Origin: Pirellulaceae bacterium
GTDB taxonomy: Bacteria > Planctomycetota > Planctomycetia > Pirellulales > Pirellulaceae
Assembly (NCBI GenBank): GCA_023382975.1
Contig: JAHDXO010000003.1
Location: 1-46,621, forward strand
DNA length: 46,621 nt
Direction: 5' to 3'
Shown here: positions 1 to 8,360 of the stretch, piece by piece
Layout: the number at the start of each line of letters is the position of its first letter
Position numbering within the stretch: the stretch's first letter is position 1
Translations under genes and position numbers: made by a program
Notes under the pieces: model-generated
What the model saw: the letters and a program-made list of their open reading frames with translations, nothing else
Told to the model about the DNA's origin: nothing
Database searches by the model: none

Positions 1-6
1 CCATTT

Positions 7-50
7 GGCAAGCTGGAAGCTTACCCCACGACTTTTTCAGCAGCCTCCGA
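7..50. repeat. Dispersed intergenic repeat, copy 1 (inverted relative to 7650-7705)
   Basis: A 23-bp block at 7-29 is the exact reverse complement of 7683-7705. The neighbouring block 35-50 matches 7650-7665 in reverse complement with one mismatch; the two copies differ in the length between the blocks. The two inverted copies bracket the 0.2-7.4 kb gene block. Short repeats of this kind next to gene ends look like a dispersed palindromic family. I see no transposase tied to it. The rest of 51-163 shows no gene. Confidence 0.7.
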
Positions 51-163
51 AGGCGCCTGCGTCCGCGGACACGCTGCATGTCGCTCGAATGCCACGCCGT
101 CGCCTGCGGCTTGTCGTTCAACGAGGATGCGCGCACCGTGCGCGCATCCGGCCGACGGTGACT

Positions 164-1423
164 CTACAAGGTCCAGGGCGCCCGCATGGGGCGCGACAGC
201 AACTTCGTGGCTTCTGCATCGTCCACGATCTCTTCCTTCTTGGGATCCCAAGTCACCTTGCGTCCCAAGCGGATGGCGATGTCGCTGATCTGGCTGATCA
301 TATCCGAGCGTACCGCGTCGGCCAGGTTGCTGACCGGCGTTTCGCGGCTCGCGACGCAATCGACGAAATTCTGGTAGTGACCCGGACTCGCCGGCAGCAT
401 CTCTTCCGGCTTCAGTTCCAGGGTGTTCAGCGAGGCCGGATACGCATCGCACCGGTCGCGGCCGCGCGCGACGGCCACCCAGCCTTCCTCGCCGATGAAC
501 TTGGTGTAGTCCCCGCCCGGCTTGAACGTCATGGGGACACCGCCGGCCATTTCAATCTTGACGTCCCAGTTGTACACCGTGTCGTACAGGCCCTCGGTTG
601 GAATCGTGCCGGTGCCTTCGAACGTCATCGGGCCGGCTAGGTCGTTGTCGCAGCCCCAGACCAGCAGGTCCAGCGGGTGCGCCCCCCAACCGCCCAGGTA
701 GCCGATCGAATAGTCGTAGATCCAGTACGTGCCCGGCGTCTTGCAGCGATCCGGCGTATAGGGCTTCAGCGGCGCCGGTCCGACCCACATGTCGAAGTCC
801 AGGTTCGGCGGCACGGGCGCCTCTTGAGTCGATCCTCCCGCGCCGCCGTTGGGCGCGAGCACTTCCAAGGCCTTGATCTTGCCGATCTTGCCGCTGGCGA
901 CCAGACTGCAGTAGAAACGGCAGTGGGCCGAGCTGCGTTGTTGCGTGCCGTACTGGAAGATGCGACCGTGCTCCTGAAACACCTTGCGGCAGAGCAGATT
1001 CTGTTCGCCGGTCAAGCCCAACGGCTTCTCGACATAGGCGTCCTTGCCGGCCCGGGCCGCGGCGACGGCGATCGGCACGTGCCAGTGGTCCGGCGTGGCG
1101 ACCACCACGGCGTCGATGTCGTCGCGGGCCAGCAGCTCCCGGAAATCGGCGTAGGCCTTGCCCTGGATCAGATTGGCGACCGCTTCGCGGCGATCCGAGT
1201 ACGCATCGCAGCAGGCGACACTCTGCGCGTTGCGGCAGCGCATGAAATTGTTCAGCAGGCCGCGGCCTTGCCCGCCGACGCCGATGTGCCCGAGCGTCAC
1301 TCGCTCGCTGGCCGGCGGCGTGTCCGCGTTGCCCAGGGCGGTCGAGGTGATCACATACGGAGCGGCCGCTGCGGCGACCATGGACTTCAAAGCATCGCGA
1401 CGATGGATCGATCGGTTGGACAT
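164..1423 (-). CDS. Gfo/Idh/MocA family oxidoreductase, Tat-exported
   Basis: This is a 419-residue NAD(P)-dependent sugar or polyol dehydrogenase of the Gfo/Idh/MocA family. The N terminus carries a twin-arginine-like signal (HRRDALKSM, then an alanine-rich stretch), so the enzyme is probably exported folded with its cofactor. A Rossmann glycine motif is at residues 48-53 (GVGGQG) and the family EKP motif with the catalytic lysine is at 132-134. An upstream in-frame ATG would overlap the preceding gene. I chose 1423 because it starts the Tat signal and has GGAG about 9 bases upstream. It lies 131 bp downstream of a TIM-barrel sugar isomerase on the same strand, a pairing that suggests a shared sugar pathway. 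Family assignment is secure; the substrate cannot be read from sequence. Confidence 0.93.
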   Translation of the reverse strand: MSNRSIHRRDALKSMVAAAAAPYVITSTALGNADTPPASERVTLGHIGVGGQGRGLLNNFMRCRNAQSVACCDAYSDRREAVANLIQGKAYADFRELLARDDIDAVVVATPDHWHVPIAVAAARAGKDAYVEKPLGLTGEQNLLCRKVFQEHGRIFQYGTQQRSSAHCRFYCSLVASGKIGKIKALEVLAPNGGAGGSTQEAPVPPNLDFDMWVGPAPLKPYTPDRCKTPGTYWIYDYSIGYLGGWGAHPLDLLVWGCDNDLAGPMTFEGTGTIPTEGLYDTVYNWDVKIEMAGGVPMTFKPGGDYTKFIGEEGWVAVARGRDRCDAYPASLNTLELKPEEMLPASPGHYQNFVDCVASRETPVSNLADAVRSDMISQISDIAIRLGRKVTWDPKKEEIVDDAEATKLLSRPMRAPWTL

Positions 1424-1554
1424 GGTGGGACTCCAGTTTCTGGAAGGTGGTAGGAAGCTGACAGGTGAGCGGCAAGGTGCGAGTCGTCCGTATTGTGGAT
1501 GATCCACCAGCCGGTGGCTAGCACCATTCCACTCACCGATTTCTCGAACGATGT

Positions 1555-2379
1555 TCACAGTAACGCGCGAAGGTGCTCGATGCTACGCTTGGCCTGGTCG
1601 ACCGTGCCACATTCGACGCTGAACACGATGTCGCGCGGGCACGACTTGCACACCGCGATCACCTGCGCCCAGTCGATGACGCCGTCGCCGCAGGCACAGC
1701 CGACCGGCGTACCCGTGACCTTGCCGCGCTCGCTGGCCGACTGGTCGACCGAGATGTCCTTGGCGTGCAGATGAACGAGTCGGTCTTTGACGTGTTCCAG
1801 CCAGACGATCGGATCTTCGCCGGACAGGTAGCTGTTGCCCGTGTCGAAATTGATGCCGATCACCGGGGAATCGACCAATTCGAAGATCCGGTCCAGACCG
1901 GCCGGCGTCTTGCTGTACTGCTGGTGCGGTTCCAGGCCGATCAGAATGCCTCGGCCCTCGGCCACCGTCGCCGCCTCGCGCAGCACGTAGCGCATCAGCA
2001 TGTGGTCCTCTTCGACCGTCGTCCACAACGGCTTCGGCCCCTCGTCCGTGTTGATCACCGGAGCACCACACTCCGCCGCGAATCGGATCGCCTGCTTCAG
2101 GTATTCGGTGCTGACCTCCGGCTTGCACAACGGGCAATGCGCGGACAGGCCCGACAGCTTGATGCCCGCCCGCTCGCACGCCCGGCGGATGCGCAACGGG
2201 TCGTCCAGCATCGACACGCTATGGAAGTAGCCCGCTTCGCTCAGCAGTTCGCGGCCCCAGTGGACCATCGGCTCGACGTACTCGTAGCCGAGTTCCGCGG
2301 CTTTCTCGACGCCCCACTCGAACGACTTGTCGTCGTGCCGCACGAACTCCATATTCACTCCCAGATAGACGCGCCCCAT
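1555..2379 (-). CDS. Sugar phosphate isomerase/epimerase-like TIM-barrel protein
   Basis: A 274-residue protein of the xylose isomerase-like / AP endonuclease 2 TIM-barrel family, which includes sugar epimerases and inosose dehydratases. Probable divalent-metal ligands are E150 (IGLEPH), D179 (NFDTGN), H205 (HLHAKD) and E256 (SVECG), the usual E-D-H-E set. There is no signal peptide, so it is cytoplasmic. It precedes an Idh/MocA oxidoreductase on the same strand, and such pairs often act together on oxidised sugars or inositols. The extra cysteines (HCPLC near 81-85 and CAC near 228-230) are unusual and could bind metal. The exact reaction is unknown. The 2380-2647 stretch upstream is a divergent promoter region. 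Confidence 0.88.
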   Translation of the reverse strand: MGRVYLGVNMEFVRHDDKSFEWGVEKAAELGYEYVEPMVHWGRELLSEAGYFHSVSMLDDPLRIRRACERAGIKLSGLSAHCPLCKPEVSTEYLKQAIRFAAECGAPVINTDEGPKPLWTTVEEDHMLMRYVLREAATVAEGRGILIGLEPHQQYSKTPAGLDRIFELVDSPVIGINFDTGNSYLSGEDPIVWLEHVKDRLVHLHAKDISVDQSASERGKVTGTPVGCACGDGVIDWAQVIAVCKSCPRDIVFSVECGTVDQAKRSIEHLRALL

Positions 2380-2647
2380 CGCAATCCTCCCATTTTGGTC
2401 AACGGAAAAGTTCCCAACGATTTCGCCCGCGACCGGAATCTTGCGAAACTCCGTCGCTGGCAGAACTCGAACGGCTCAAGTATACAGGATTCCTTCGTGT
2501 CTGGAACTCGACAATTGGCAGGGGCGTCCTGAACTCGATCTCCCGCGCGGAATGCGGGTTGGCGGAGAGCGTTGGCTGCTGGCACGTCGCGGACGGGATT
2601 GGTATGATCGCTGCGGACTTCGATCAGAACTTTCAGGAGATTCGTCC

Positions 2648-3835
2648 ATGTTTACGTGTCGCCCATTCTGGTTGCTGGCTATCGTAGTCCTGGGGATCGT
2701 TGGGCCGCGGTCGTTGGTCCAGGGGCAGCCTCAGGCGGAGCCGCCGTCGCGGAAATTTCCGACGCGGGCGGAACTGGAGAAGCAGTACGACGAGAACCGG
2801 GACGGGCAGTTGAGCGCTGAGGAACGAAGGAAGATGGTAGACGACATAGTGGAAGGACGAGTCGACGTGCCTCCGCAGTTTCGCGACGCCGTGCGTCGCA
2901 TGCGCGACCGCGTGCGCGAAGGCGCCAAGCCGCCCCTCGCCAAACAACCGGCGGGGCCGGGGGCTCAACTGATGCGCGGCGGCGCGTCGGACAAAGTGTT
3001 GATCCAGCGGGATCTGGTCTACGGCGACGGTGGTGGCCGACCGCTGAAACTCGATCTCGTGCTGCCTCAGCCGGCGCCCGACAAGCCGCTGCCACTGATC
3101 GTCTTCATTCACGGCGGCGGGTGGCGCGGCGGCGACAAAGCCGGGGGCGTCGCGCGGGTCGTGCCGTTCGTGGCCACCGGGAATTACGTCGGCGCCTCGA
3201 TCGGCTACCGACTCAGCGGCGAAGCGATCTGGCCCGCGCAGATCCACGACTGCAAAGCGGCCATTCGCTGGCTGCGCGCCAACGCGGCCCAGTACCACAT
3301 CGACCCCGAACGGATCGGTGTTTGGGGCAGTTCGGCTGGCGGCCATCTGGTGAACTTGCTCGGCACCAGCGGCGGAGTGGATGCGCTGGAGGGCAGCGGC
3401 GGGTCGCCCGATCAATCGAGCCGGGTTAATTGTGTCGTGCCGTTCTGCGGGCCGACGAATTTCCTGGCGCCTCGGCGTTTCGAAGGCGGACGCCGCCCGT
3501 CGGCGGTCGACCTGTTGCTGGGCGGCGCGATCGAAGACAAACGGGTTGCGGCCAAGGAAGCGTCGCCGATCACCTATGTCTCGGCCGATGATCCGCCTTT
3601 CCTGATCGTCCACGGAACGGCGGACGGAACCGTCCCGTTCGAACAGGCCGAGATGTTCCACGAGGCGTTGAAGAAGGCGAATGTCGATGTGACCTTCGTG
3701 CGGGTCGTCGACGGCAGCCACGCGGTCGGCGGCGAAGCGGTGATGCAGCGCGTCACGGCGTTTTTCGACAAACATCTGCGCGGCCAGGAGGTCGAGGTGT
3801 CCGAGGCACCGATCCCAGCCGCTCCGACCCGATAG
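2648..3835 (+). CDS. Secreted alpha/beta hydrolase (esterase) with N-terminal EF-hand
   Basis: A 395-residue secreted carboxylesterase-like hydrolase. A signal peptide covers about residues 1-27. A canonical EF-hand calcium loop is at 48-59 (D48, N50, D52, G53, E59). The hydrolase domain starts near 115, with the oxyanion motif HGGGW at 155-159, the nucleophile S229 in GSSAG, and the probable acid D326 and base H358. This is the layout of the BD-FAE/acetylesterase group that acts on ester-decorated polysaccharides. The long open frame extends further upstream, but the ATG at 2648 is preceded by AGGAG and begins the signal peptide. Calcium could stabilise the protein outside the cell. The natural ester is unknown. 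It runs 14 bp upstream of holA. Confidence 0.9.
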   Translation: MFTCRPFWLLAIVVLGIVGPRSLVQGQPQAEPPSRKFPTRAELEKQYDENRDGQLSAEERRKMVDDIVEGRVDVPPQFRDAVRRMRDRVREGAKPPLAKQPAGPGAQLMRGGASDKVLIQRDLVYGDGGGRPLKLDLVLPQPAPDKPLPLIVFIHGGGWRGGDKAGGVARVVPFVATGNYVGASIGYRLSGEAIWPAQIHDCKAAIRWLRANAAQYHIDPERIGVWGSSAGGHLVNLLGTSGGVDALEGSGGSPDQSSRVNCVVPFCGPTNFLAPRRFEGGRRPSAVDLLLGGAIEDKRVAAKEASPITYVSADDPPFLIVHGTADGTVPFEQAEMFHEALKKANVDVTFVRVVDGSHAVGGEAVMQRVTAFFDKHLRGQEVEVSEAPIPAAPTR

Positions 3836-3849
3836 CCCAAGGTGTTTTG

Positions 3850-4941
3850 ATGGCCGGGAAACTGCACGTATTCGATTATCTGGACGCGCCCTCCAAGTAT
3901 CCGCCCGCGGCCATCAACGTCGTGTTTGGCGACGAGTCGTTTCTGAAGCGGCTGGCGATCAAGTCGCTGCGGGCCGCGGTTTCGTCCGATGAGGACGCTC
4001 CGGTTGCCACGTTCGACGGCGAAGCGATCCAGTGGCGGGACGTCCTGGACGAATTGTCCACCGTGGCGCTGTTCGGCGGGGGCGCCAAGCGTTTGGCGGT
4101 CGTCGAGCAAGCCGACGATTTCGTAACCAAACATCGCGACCGCTTGGAGACCTACGTGGATAAGCCGCGCTCGACGGGCGTGCTGATCCTGGAGGTCGGC
4201 ACGTGGGCGGCCACCACGCGGCTGTACAAGGCCGTCGACAAAACCGGCTTGCAGATTGAATGCCGCGCGCCGCTGGTGGGCAACAGCAAGAACGTCGATG
4301 AGCGGAAGATTGCCGCTTGGCTGATCCAGTGGGCTCAGAAACATCACGATGCCGTACTGGCACCCCAGGCCGCCGCGCTGATGATGGAATTGGTCGGCGC
4401 CGAATTCGGGCTGCTCGACCAGGAACTGGCGAAGCTGGCTCTGTTCGCCGGCCCCGGCGGGACGATCAAGGCCGATCTGGTGCGGGACGTGGTCGGCGGC
4501 TGGAAGACGAAGACCGTGTGGGAGCTTATGGACGCGGCTTGCGACGGCAATGCGGCCGAGGCGCTGCGGCAGTTGGACCGGGCCTTGCAGTCCGGCGAAC
4601 CACCTCAAGCCCTGTTCGGACAGTTCTCGTGGTCGTTGCGGCGCTTCGCCACCGCGACCCGGATCTACCAACGGGCCGAGCGCGAGGGACGGCGGCCGGT
4701 TCTGCGCGCCGTGCTGGAACAAGCCGGCTTTCGGGCCTATCCGAAGGGGGCGCTCGAAAACGCCGAACGACAACTGAAGCAGATGGGCCGCGATCGGGCT
4801 GGACAGCTTTTCCGCTGGTTGCTCGAAGCCGATCTGGCGCTGAAAGGCACCCATTCCAGTCCGTCGCTGGCCCGATCGGTGCTCGAACAACTGATCCTGC
4901 GTCTGGCACGCACCACGCCACCCCAGCCGGCCGGTCGGTGA
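3850..4941 (+). CDS. holA: DNA polymerase III subunit delta
   Basis: A 363-residue delta subunit, the part of the clamp-loader complex that opens the beta sliding clamp. The N-terminal motif VVFGDESFLKR (about residues 21-31) matches the conserved start of the AAA+-like domain. The C-terminal half has the helical collar pattern (GQFSWSLRRFATATR, later ALKGTHSSPSLARSVLEQLI). Length is close to the usual 330-360. A TTG directly abuts the ATG at 3850; I used the ATG, which sits 14 bp after the esterase stop with a weak AAGG site. Co-transcription with the esterase is likely by spacing but not functionally meaningful. The assignment is firm by pattern even though this family diverges fast. Confidence 0.88.
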   Translation: MAGKLHVFDYLDAPSKYPPAAINVVFGDESFLKRLAIKSLRAAVSSDEDAPVATFDGEAIQWRDVLDELSTVALFGGGAKRLAVVEQADDFVTKHRDRLETYVDKPRSTGVLILEVGTWAATTRLYKAVDKTGLQIECRAPLVGNSKNVDERKIAAWLIQWAQKHHDAVLAPQAAALMMELVGAEFGLLDQELAKLALFAGPGGTIKADLVRDVVGGWKTKTVWELMDAACDGNAAEALRQLDRALQSGEPPQALFGQFSWSLRRFATATRIYQRAEREGRRPVLRAVLEQAGFRAYPKGALENAERQLKQMGRDRAGQLFRWLLEADLALKGTHSSPSLARSVLEQLILRLARTTPPQPAGR

Positions 4942-4954
4942 TGTCCGCACCGGT

Positions 4955-4968
4955 TGGAGTTCACGCTT
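4955..4968. repeat. Short dispersed repeat copy (TGGAGTTCACGCTT)
   Basis: The 14-bp block TGGAGTTCACGCTT recurs exactly at 14008-14021 and in reverse complement at 14046-14059. Here it stands alone between holA and the FAD oxidase, followed by CCGCGTG where the other copy has CAGCGTG. It belongs to a repeat family found only between genes in this window. Confidence 0.7.
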
Positions 4969-5011
4969 CCGCGTGTTGTCGTAACCGAATTCGTCATGGA
5001 TGCCTCGGAAC

Positions 5012-6127
5012 ATGGATGATTGCTTGATCGTTGGCGGCGGAGTGATCGGGCTGTCGCTGGCCTACGAACTGTCGCGACAGGGGTTGCGTTCGCACGTGGT
5101 CGACCGAGGGGCGGTGGGACGCGAGGCGTCTTGGGCCGGTGCGGGAATCCTGCCGCCCGCGAATCTGCAAGCGGCGGTCCATCCTTGGGATTGGCTGCGG
5201 GCGCGCAGCCACGAACTGTATCCAATCTGGTCCGGGGTGCTGCTCGACGAGACGGGTATCGACAACGGATATCGTCGCTGCGGAGGCATCTATCTGGCTC
5301 GAAGCGCCGGCGAGGCTGCCGCGCTGGCCGGGATGGCCAGTCTCTTCCGTGACCACCAGATTTCGTGCCAGCGACTGGACGCCGAACAACTGGTCGAGAT
5401 CGAGCCGGCGTTGGTTCCGTCATGGGCGACTGGTGCATTTCGGGCGGTCTATTTTGCACCGGACGAGGCCCAGTTGCGCAACCCACGGCATCTGCAGGCG
5501 TTAGCAGCGGCGTGCCGCGGCCGAGGTGTGCAGATCTCCGAAGGCGTCCAGGTGCGTGGATTCGTGCGCGACGCCGACCGGTTGACCGCCGTCGAGACCA
5601 ATGTGGGAACGCTGCGAGCCGCCAACTTTGCCGTCACCAGCGGTGCTTGGACGGGCCACCTGCTTCAGGAATTGCACGTCTCTAGCGGGATCATGCCCAT
5701 CCGCGGCCAGATGGTCTTGTTTCGTTGCCGGCGCAAGCCGTTCGAGCGGATCATCAACGAGGGCTCGCGCTACTTGGTCGCGCGCGACGACGGCCGCGTG
5801 CTGGTCGGTTCGTCCGAGGAGGAAGCGGGCTTCGACAAGAGCACCACGCCCTGGGTGCTGAGTGAACTGGAGCAACTGGCCCGCGATCTGATCCCGGCAT
5901 TGCGTGAGGCGGAGATCGAGCGCACCTGGTCCGGTCTGCGTCCCGGCAGTTTCGACGGTCTGCCCTACATCGGCCGCATTGCCGATCTGGAGAACGCCTA
6001 TGTCGCGGCCGGCCACTACCGCAGCGGCTTGCATCTCGCCCCCGCCACCGCCGAAGTCCTCGCCTGCCTACTCCGCAACCAACCGCCCCCGATCGACCTC
6101 GTCCCCTTCCGCCCCACCCGTGGCTGA
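5012..6127 (+). CDS. thiO: FAD-dependent amine oxidase, glycine oxidase ThiO-like
   Basis: A 371-residue DAO-family flavoenzyme. The dinucleotide-binding motif is at the very N terminus (GGGVIG, residues 8-13). It is followed by the DAO-family segment GREASWAGAGILPP typical of ThiO, and near the C terminus by the FAD motif SGLRPGSFDGLPYIG. ThiO oxidises glycine to iminoglycine for the thiazole ring of thiamine in bacteria lacking ThiH. No other thi gene is adjacent, so a different amino-acid oxidase role is possible. An in-frame ATG at 5000 is an alternative start; neither has a clear ribosome site. I preferred 5012 because the FAD motif normally begins within about eight residues of the start. 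Confidence 0.85.
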   Translation: MDDCLIVGGGVIGLSLAYELSRQGLRSHVVDRGAVGREASWAGAGILPPANLQAAVHPWDWLRARSHELYPIWSGVLLDETGIDNGYRRCGGIYLARSAGEAAALAGMASLFRDHQISCQRLDAEQLVEIEPALVPSWATGAFRAVYFAPDEAQLRNPRHLQALAAACRGRGVQISEGVQVRGFVRDADRLTAVETNVGTLRAANFAVTSGAWTGHLLQELHVSSGIMPIRGQMVLFRCRRKPFERIINEGSRYLVARDDGRVLVGSSEEEAGFDKSTTPWVLSELEQLARDLIPALREAEIERTWSGLRPGSFDGLPYIGRIADLENAYVAAGHYRSGLHLAPATAEVLACLLRNQPPPIDLVPFRPTRG

Positions 6128-6265
6128 CGATATGCACTTCGAAGAACAGGGAAAACACGGAGACGCCGGGTGCTGCGACATGGCCGATTGACCCTAAGTC
6201 GCGCGGCATTCAAAATCCGAGCTGGCAGAAGTGCCACGTTGCATCGCATCATCGAGGGCGCAAGC

Positions 6266-7429
6266 ATGAACGAGACGAGACGGACGCGCAGAGATTTCGT
6301 GGCGTCGACGGGAACGGCGGCCATTGCCGCACTCCTGGGAGGCGCGGGTCCGACGCTGGCGGCTGATTCGCTGCCAGCGATCCGGCTTAAGTCTTGGCGA
6401 GTCGTCGAGCGGCCGGCCGCGAAGGAGAGGTTCCGATTCTTCATTCAGATCACCGGCGATAACGGCGCGGTCGGTTATTGCCGGGCGCTGGGGGACGTCA
6501 AAGACATCCGCGCCGCGGAACAGGCGGTGGCCGGCGCGAATCTGTTGGATCACGAGCATCTGTACGACCGGATGGTCTCGAACAACGTGCCGGAAGGACA
6601 ACGCAAGATCCTGGATATTGCGAGTTGGGATCTGCACGCCAGGATGCTCGACAAACCCCTGCACGCGGTGCTGGGGACGAAAAAGAACAAGATTCTGCGA
6701 TACGGCGATGTTCGGGGAACCCAGCCGGATTTCACACCCGAGAAGTACGCCAAGTCGATCGTGTCCTATTTTGAACGCACGGGTCTGAAGGCCACGAAAC
6801 TGCACTTTCCCGGCACGATGGGCATGCCGGACAGCATTCCGTTCAAGGATGTGATGGCGACCTTGACGGCCGTCCGTGAGGCTGTGGGCCAGGACAAGAT
6901 CCTGGCTTGGGATCCCTATCCACGCTCGGCGGAATCGGCGACGACGTCAGTGGACGAGGCCAAGCAGATGATGCAACTGATGGACGAACTGGGATACGCG
7001 TGGTGGGAAGGCCCCTTGCTGCCTGTGCCCTATGAAACGCAGATCCCGAAATACGTCGAACTGATGCAGATGAAGCCCAAACTCCGCATCCAGGCCGAGG
7101 GACCGAACTCGCCGATCGGCGACGGCACCAGTTACGGCGACATGGTCCGCTGGGCCGAGGCCGGAGCCGTGAACCAGTGCTCGACCGATGCCTACATCAC
7201 CGAGGGACTAACCCATGCCAAACGGTTCCTCGATTACGCCAAAGCGCGTGGGAACCTCGTGATCAATCTGCATTGGGCGTGGGCCCCGCACGCCCATCTG
7301 GTAATGGCCTACGAGGATTCGGTCTGCCCCATCGCCGAGTTCCCGATGACCGAGGACATCCCCAAAGAGTACCTCGACGGTCCGTACCTGCTGGCTCCCG
7401 ATTGGCCGGGGATCTATTGCATGGACTGA
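6266..7429 (+). CDS. Tat-exported mandelate racemase/muconate lactonizing enzyme-like protein (enolase superfamily)
   Basis: A 387-residue enolase-superfamily enzyme, normally a Mg-dependent abstractor of a proton alpha to a carboxylate, such as a sugar-acid dehydratase or racemase. The N terminus is a twin-arginine signal (TRRTRRDFVAS), which is unusual because most superfamily members are cytoplasmic. The probable catalytic lysine is K178 (KATKLH), with metal ligands D216 (AWDPYP), E248 (WWEGP) and E278 (QAEGP). A C-terminal histidine lies in NLHWAW. The longer open frame begins upstream, but the ATG at 6266 starts the signal and has GAGGG upstream. It fits the sugar-acid theme of the region. 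The substrate is unknown. Confidence 0.88.
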   Translation: MNETRRTRRDFVASTGTAAIAALLGGAGPTLAADSLPAIRLKSWRVVERPAAKERFRFFIQITGDNGAVGYCRALGDVKDIRAAEQAVAGANLLDHEHLYDRMVSNNVPEGQRKILDIASWDLHARMLDKPLHAVLGTKKNKILRYGDVRGTQPDFTPEKYAKSIVSYFERTGLKATKLHFPGTMGMPDSIPFKDVMATLTAVREAVGQDKILAWDPYPRSAESATTSVDEAKQMMQLMDELGYAWWEGPLLPVPYETQIPKYVELMQMKPKLRIQAEGPNSPIGDGTSYGDMVRWAEAGAVNQCSTDAYITEGLTHAKRFLDYAKARGNLVINLHWAWAPHAHLVMAYEDSVCPIAEFPMTEDIPKEYLDGPYLLAPDWPGIYCMD

Positions 7430-7719
7430 GGGGCATGTCTGGCGCTCACACCCCGTATTTTTCCCCTGACACCCCGACCGCCCGCGACGCGGGAAGTGAT
7501 CGTTGCCATGTTTGGTGTGCATCAGCATCTGGTCAGGGATGTTCGCCTGCCGAACACCGTTGGGACTGCTCCACTTATGAGATATTTGAGTCCAGAGTAT
7601 TCGTTATGGCTGCTTGAAGACCGATTTCGCGGAGGCTACGCTACTCCCATCGGAGCCTGCTGAAATACTGGCAAGAACCGAGGTGGGGTAAGCTTCCAGC
7701 TTGCCGAGTTTTCGTATCT
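7430..7719. other. Intergenic stretch with a repeat copy, left border of a decayed island
   Basis: There is no credible gene. A GGGG-to-CCCC hairpin followed by a T-run at 7436-7470 may terminate the upstream gene, but it is weak. The segment 7650-7705 is the second copy of the repeat at 7-50. Beyond it the reading frame passes directly into the methyltransferase fragment, so the original upstream part of that gene has been lost here. Confidence 0.5.
7650..7705. repeat. Dispersed intergenic repeat, copy 2
   Basis: The block 7683-7705 is the exact reverse complement of 7-29, and 7650-7665 is the reverse complement of 35-50 with one mismatch. It lies immediately upstream of the broken methyltransferase fragment. 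Confidence 0.7.
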
Positions 7720-7945
7720 TTGATTCCCGCACTTTCCTACGGTCCTGCTGTGGTGTTCGAGACCCCCAAGCCAACACGGCTTCTTCGGCGGATTCTGCAC
7801 CTGGCCACACGGCCAGACGAGAAAGCGATTGTTCTCGATTTCTTTGCCGGTTCGGGTTCGACGATGCACGCGGCCTTCGTGCAGAACGCGGAAGACTCTG
7901 GCAACCGCCGGTGTATTCTGGTCCAGCTACCTGAACCACTCGACA
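7720..7945 (+). pseudogene. C-terminal fragment of a type III restriction-modification methyltransferase (Mod)
   Basis: The frame encodes FETPKPTRLLRRIL, then VLDFFAGSGSTMHA and GNRRCILVQLPEP. This is the hallmark C-terminal block of N4/N6 amino-methyltransferases of type III Mod subunits. FAGSG is the AdoMet-binding motif, placed C-terminally in this permuted class. Only about 70 residues survive of a protein normally 500-650 long. The DPPY catalytic motif and the target-recognition domain are absent. After LPEP the frame runs into IS3-family sequence and stops at 8037. It cannot be a working methyltransferase. It is collinear with the restriction-subunit remnant downstream, so both derive from one mod-res operon. 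Confidence 0.85.
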
Positions 7946-7999
7946 CATGGCAGCCACGGGGAACGAGTCGCGATGTTCTCGGATCCAGGCGTATTTCAC
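7928..7999 (-). pseudogene. IS3-family orfB, 5' stub
   Basis: From a GTG at 7999 that overlaps the end of orfA, the frame reads VKYAWIREHRDSFPVAAMCRV. This is the standard start of the IS3-family integrase orfB (HRD, then MCRVL). The rest, with the DDE catalytic core, is absent. The last codons coincide with the methyltransferase segment on the other strand, so the junction lies within about 7925-7945. Confidence 0.75.
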
Positions 8000-8313
8000 T
8001 GCGACTCCTTCGCGAAATACGCCGTGGCTTTTTTTAGGATTTCGCGTTCCAATTCTGCCTGCCTGAGTTGCTTTCGAACCCGCTTGAGTTCGTCCTGGAG
8101 CTGCTGGAACGTGGCGTCTTGGCCGCAAGTTTCTGAAGCCGGGGCGTACTTCTCGTGCCACTCGCGCAGCGACCTGGAACTCACACCGACCGCCTCGGCC
8201 GCACGCTGGAACGAGTAGCCCTCGATGACCACCAGGCGAACCGCATCTCGTTTGAATTCTTCCGTGAAGCTGCGACGGGCACGCTTCTTGGACGTCGTCT
8301 CTTCTGTTGACAT
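7996..8313 (-). CDS. IS3-family transposase OrfA (helix-turn-helix)
   Basis: A 105-residue OrfA. The N-terminal KRARRSFTEEFKRDAVRLV and the following helix-turn-helix (FQRAAEAVGVSSRSLREW) are typical of IS3-family/COG2963 DNA-binding proteins. The C-terminal part is a leucine-zipper coiled coil (LQDELKRVRKQLRQAELER, then ILKKA) that in active elements pairs OrfA with OrfAB. It starts at the ATG at 8313 with GGAGG upstream. Without a full orfB it cannot transpose by itself. Confidence 0.88.
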   Translation of the reverse strand: MSTEETTSKKRARRSFTEEFKRDAVRLVVIEGYSFQRAAEAVGVSSRSLREWHEKYAPASETCGQDATFQQLQDELKRVRKQLRQAELEREILKKATAYFAKESQ

Positions 8314-8360
8314 GGCATCCTCCTCTCAGGATTCTCTAAAGATTCCTCGGAGTCCGCTAG

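Larger units (their letters stand above)
7928..8358 (-). mobile_element. IS3-family insertion sequence remnant (orfA intact, orfB truncated)
   Basis: A minus-strand orfA of IS3 type is followed by only the first two dozen codons of orfB, then the sequence becomes methyltransferase. The right boundary is taken at about 8358, where the restriction-subunit frame resumes after a TAG. No clean inverted-repeat pair or target duplication is visible because the left end has been deleted. The element separates the two remnants of a type III restriction-modification operon. Confidence 0.75.

Noticed and set aside
1493..2532. Plus-strand frames opposite the sugar isomerase.
   Set aside because: Antisense shadows; the minus-strand protein has a complete metal-site pattern.
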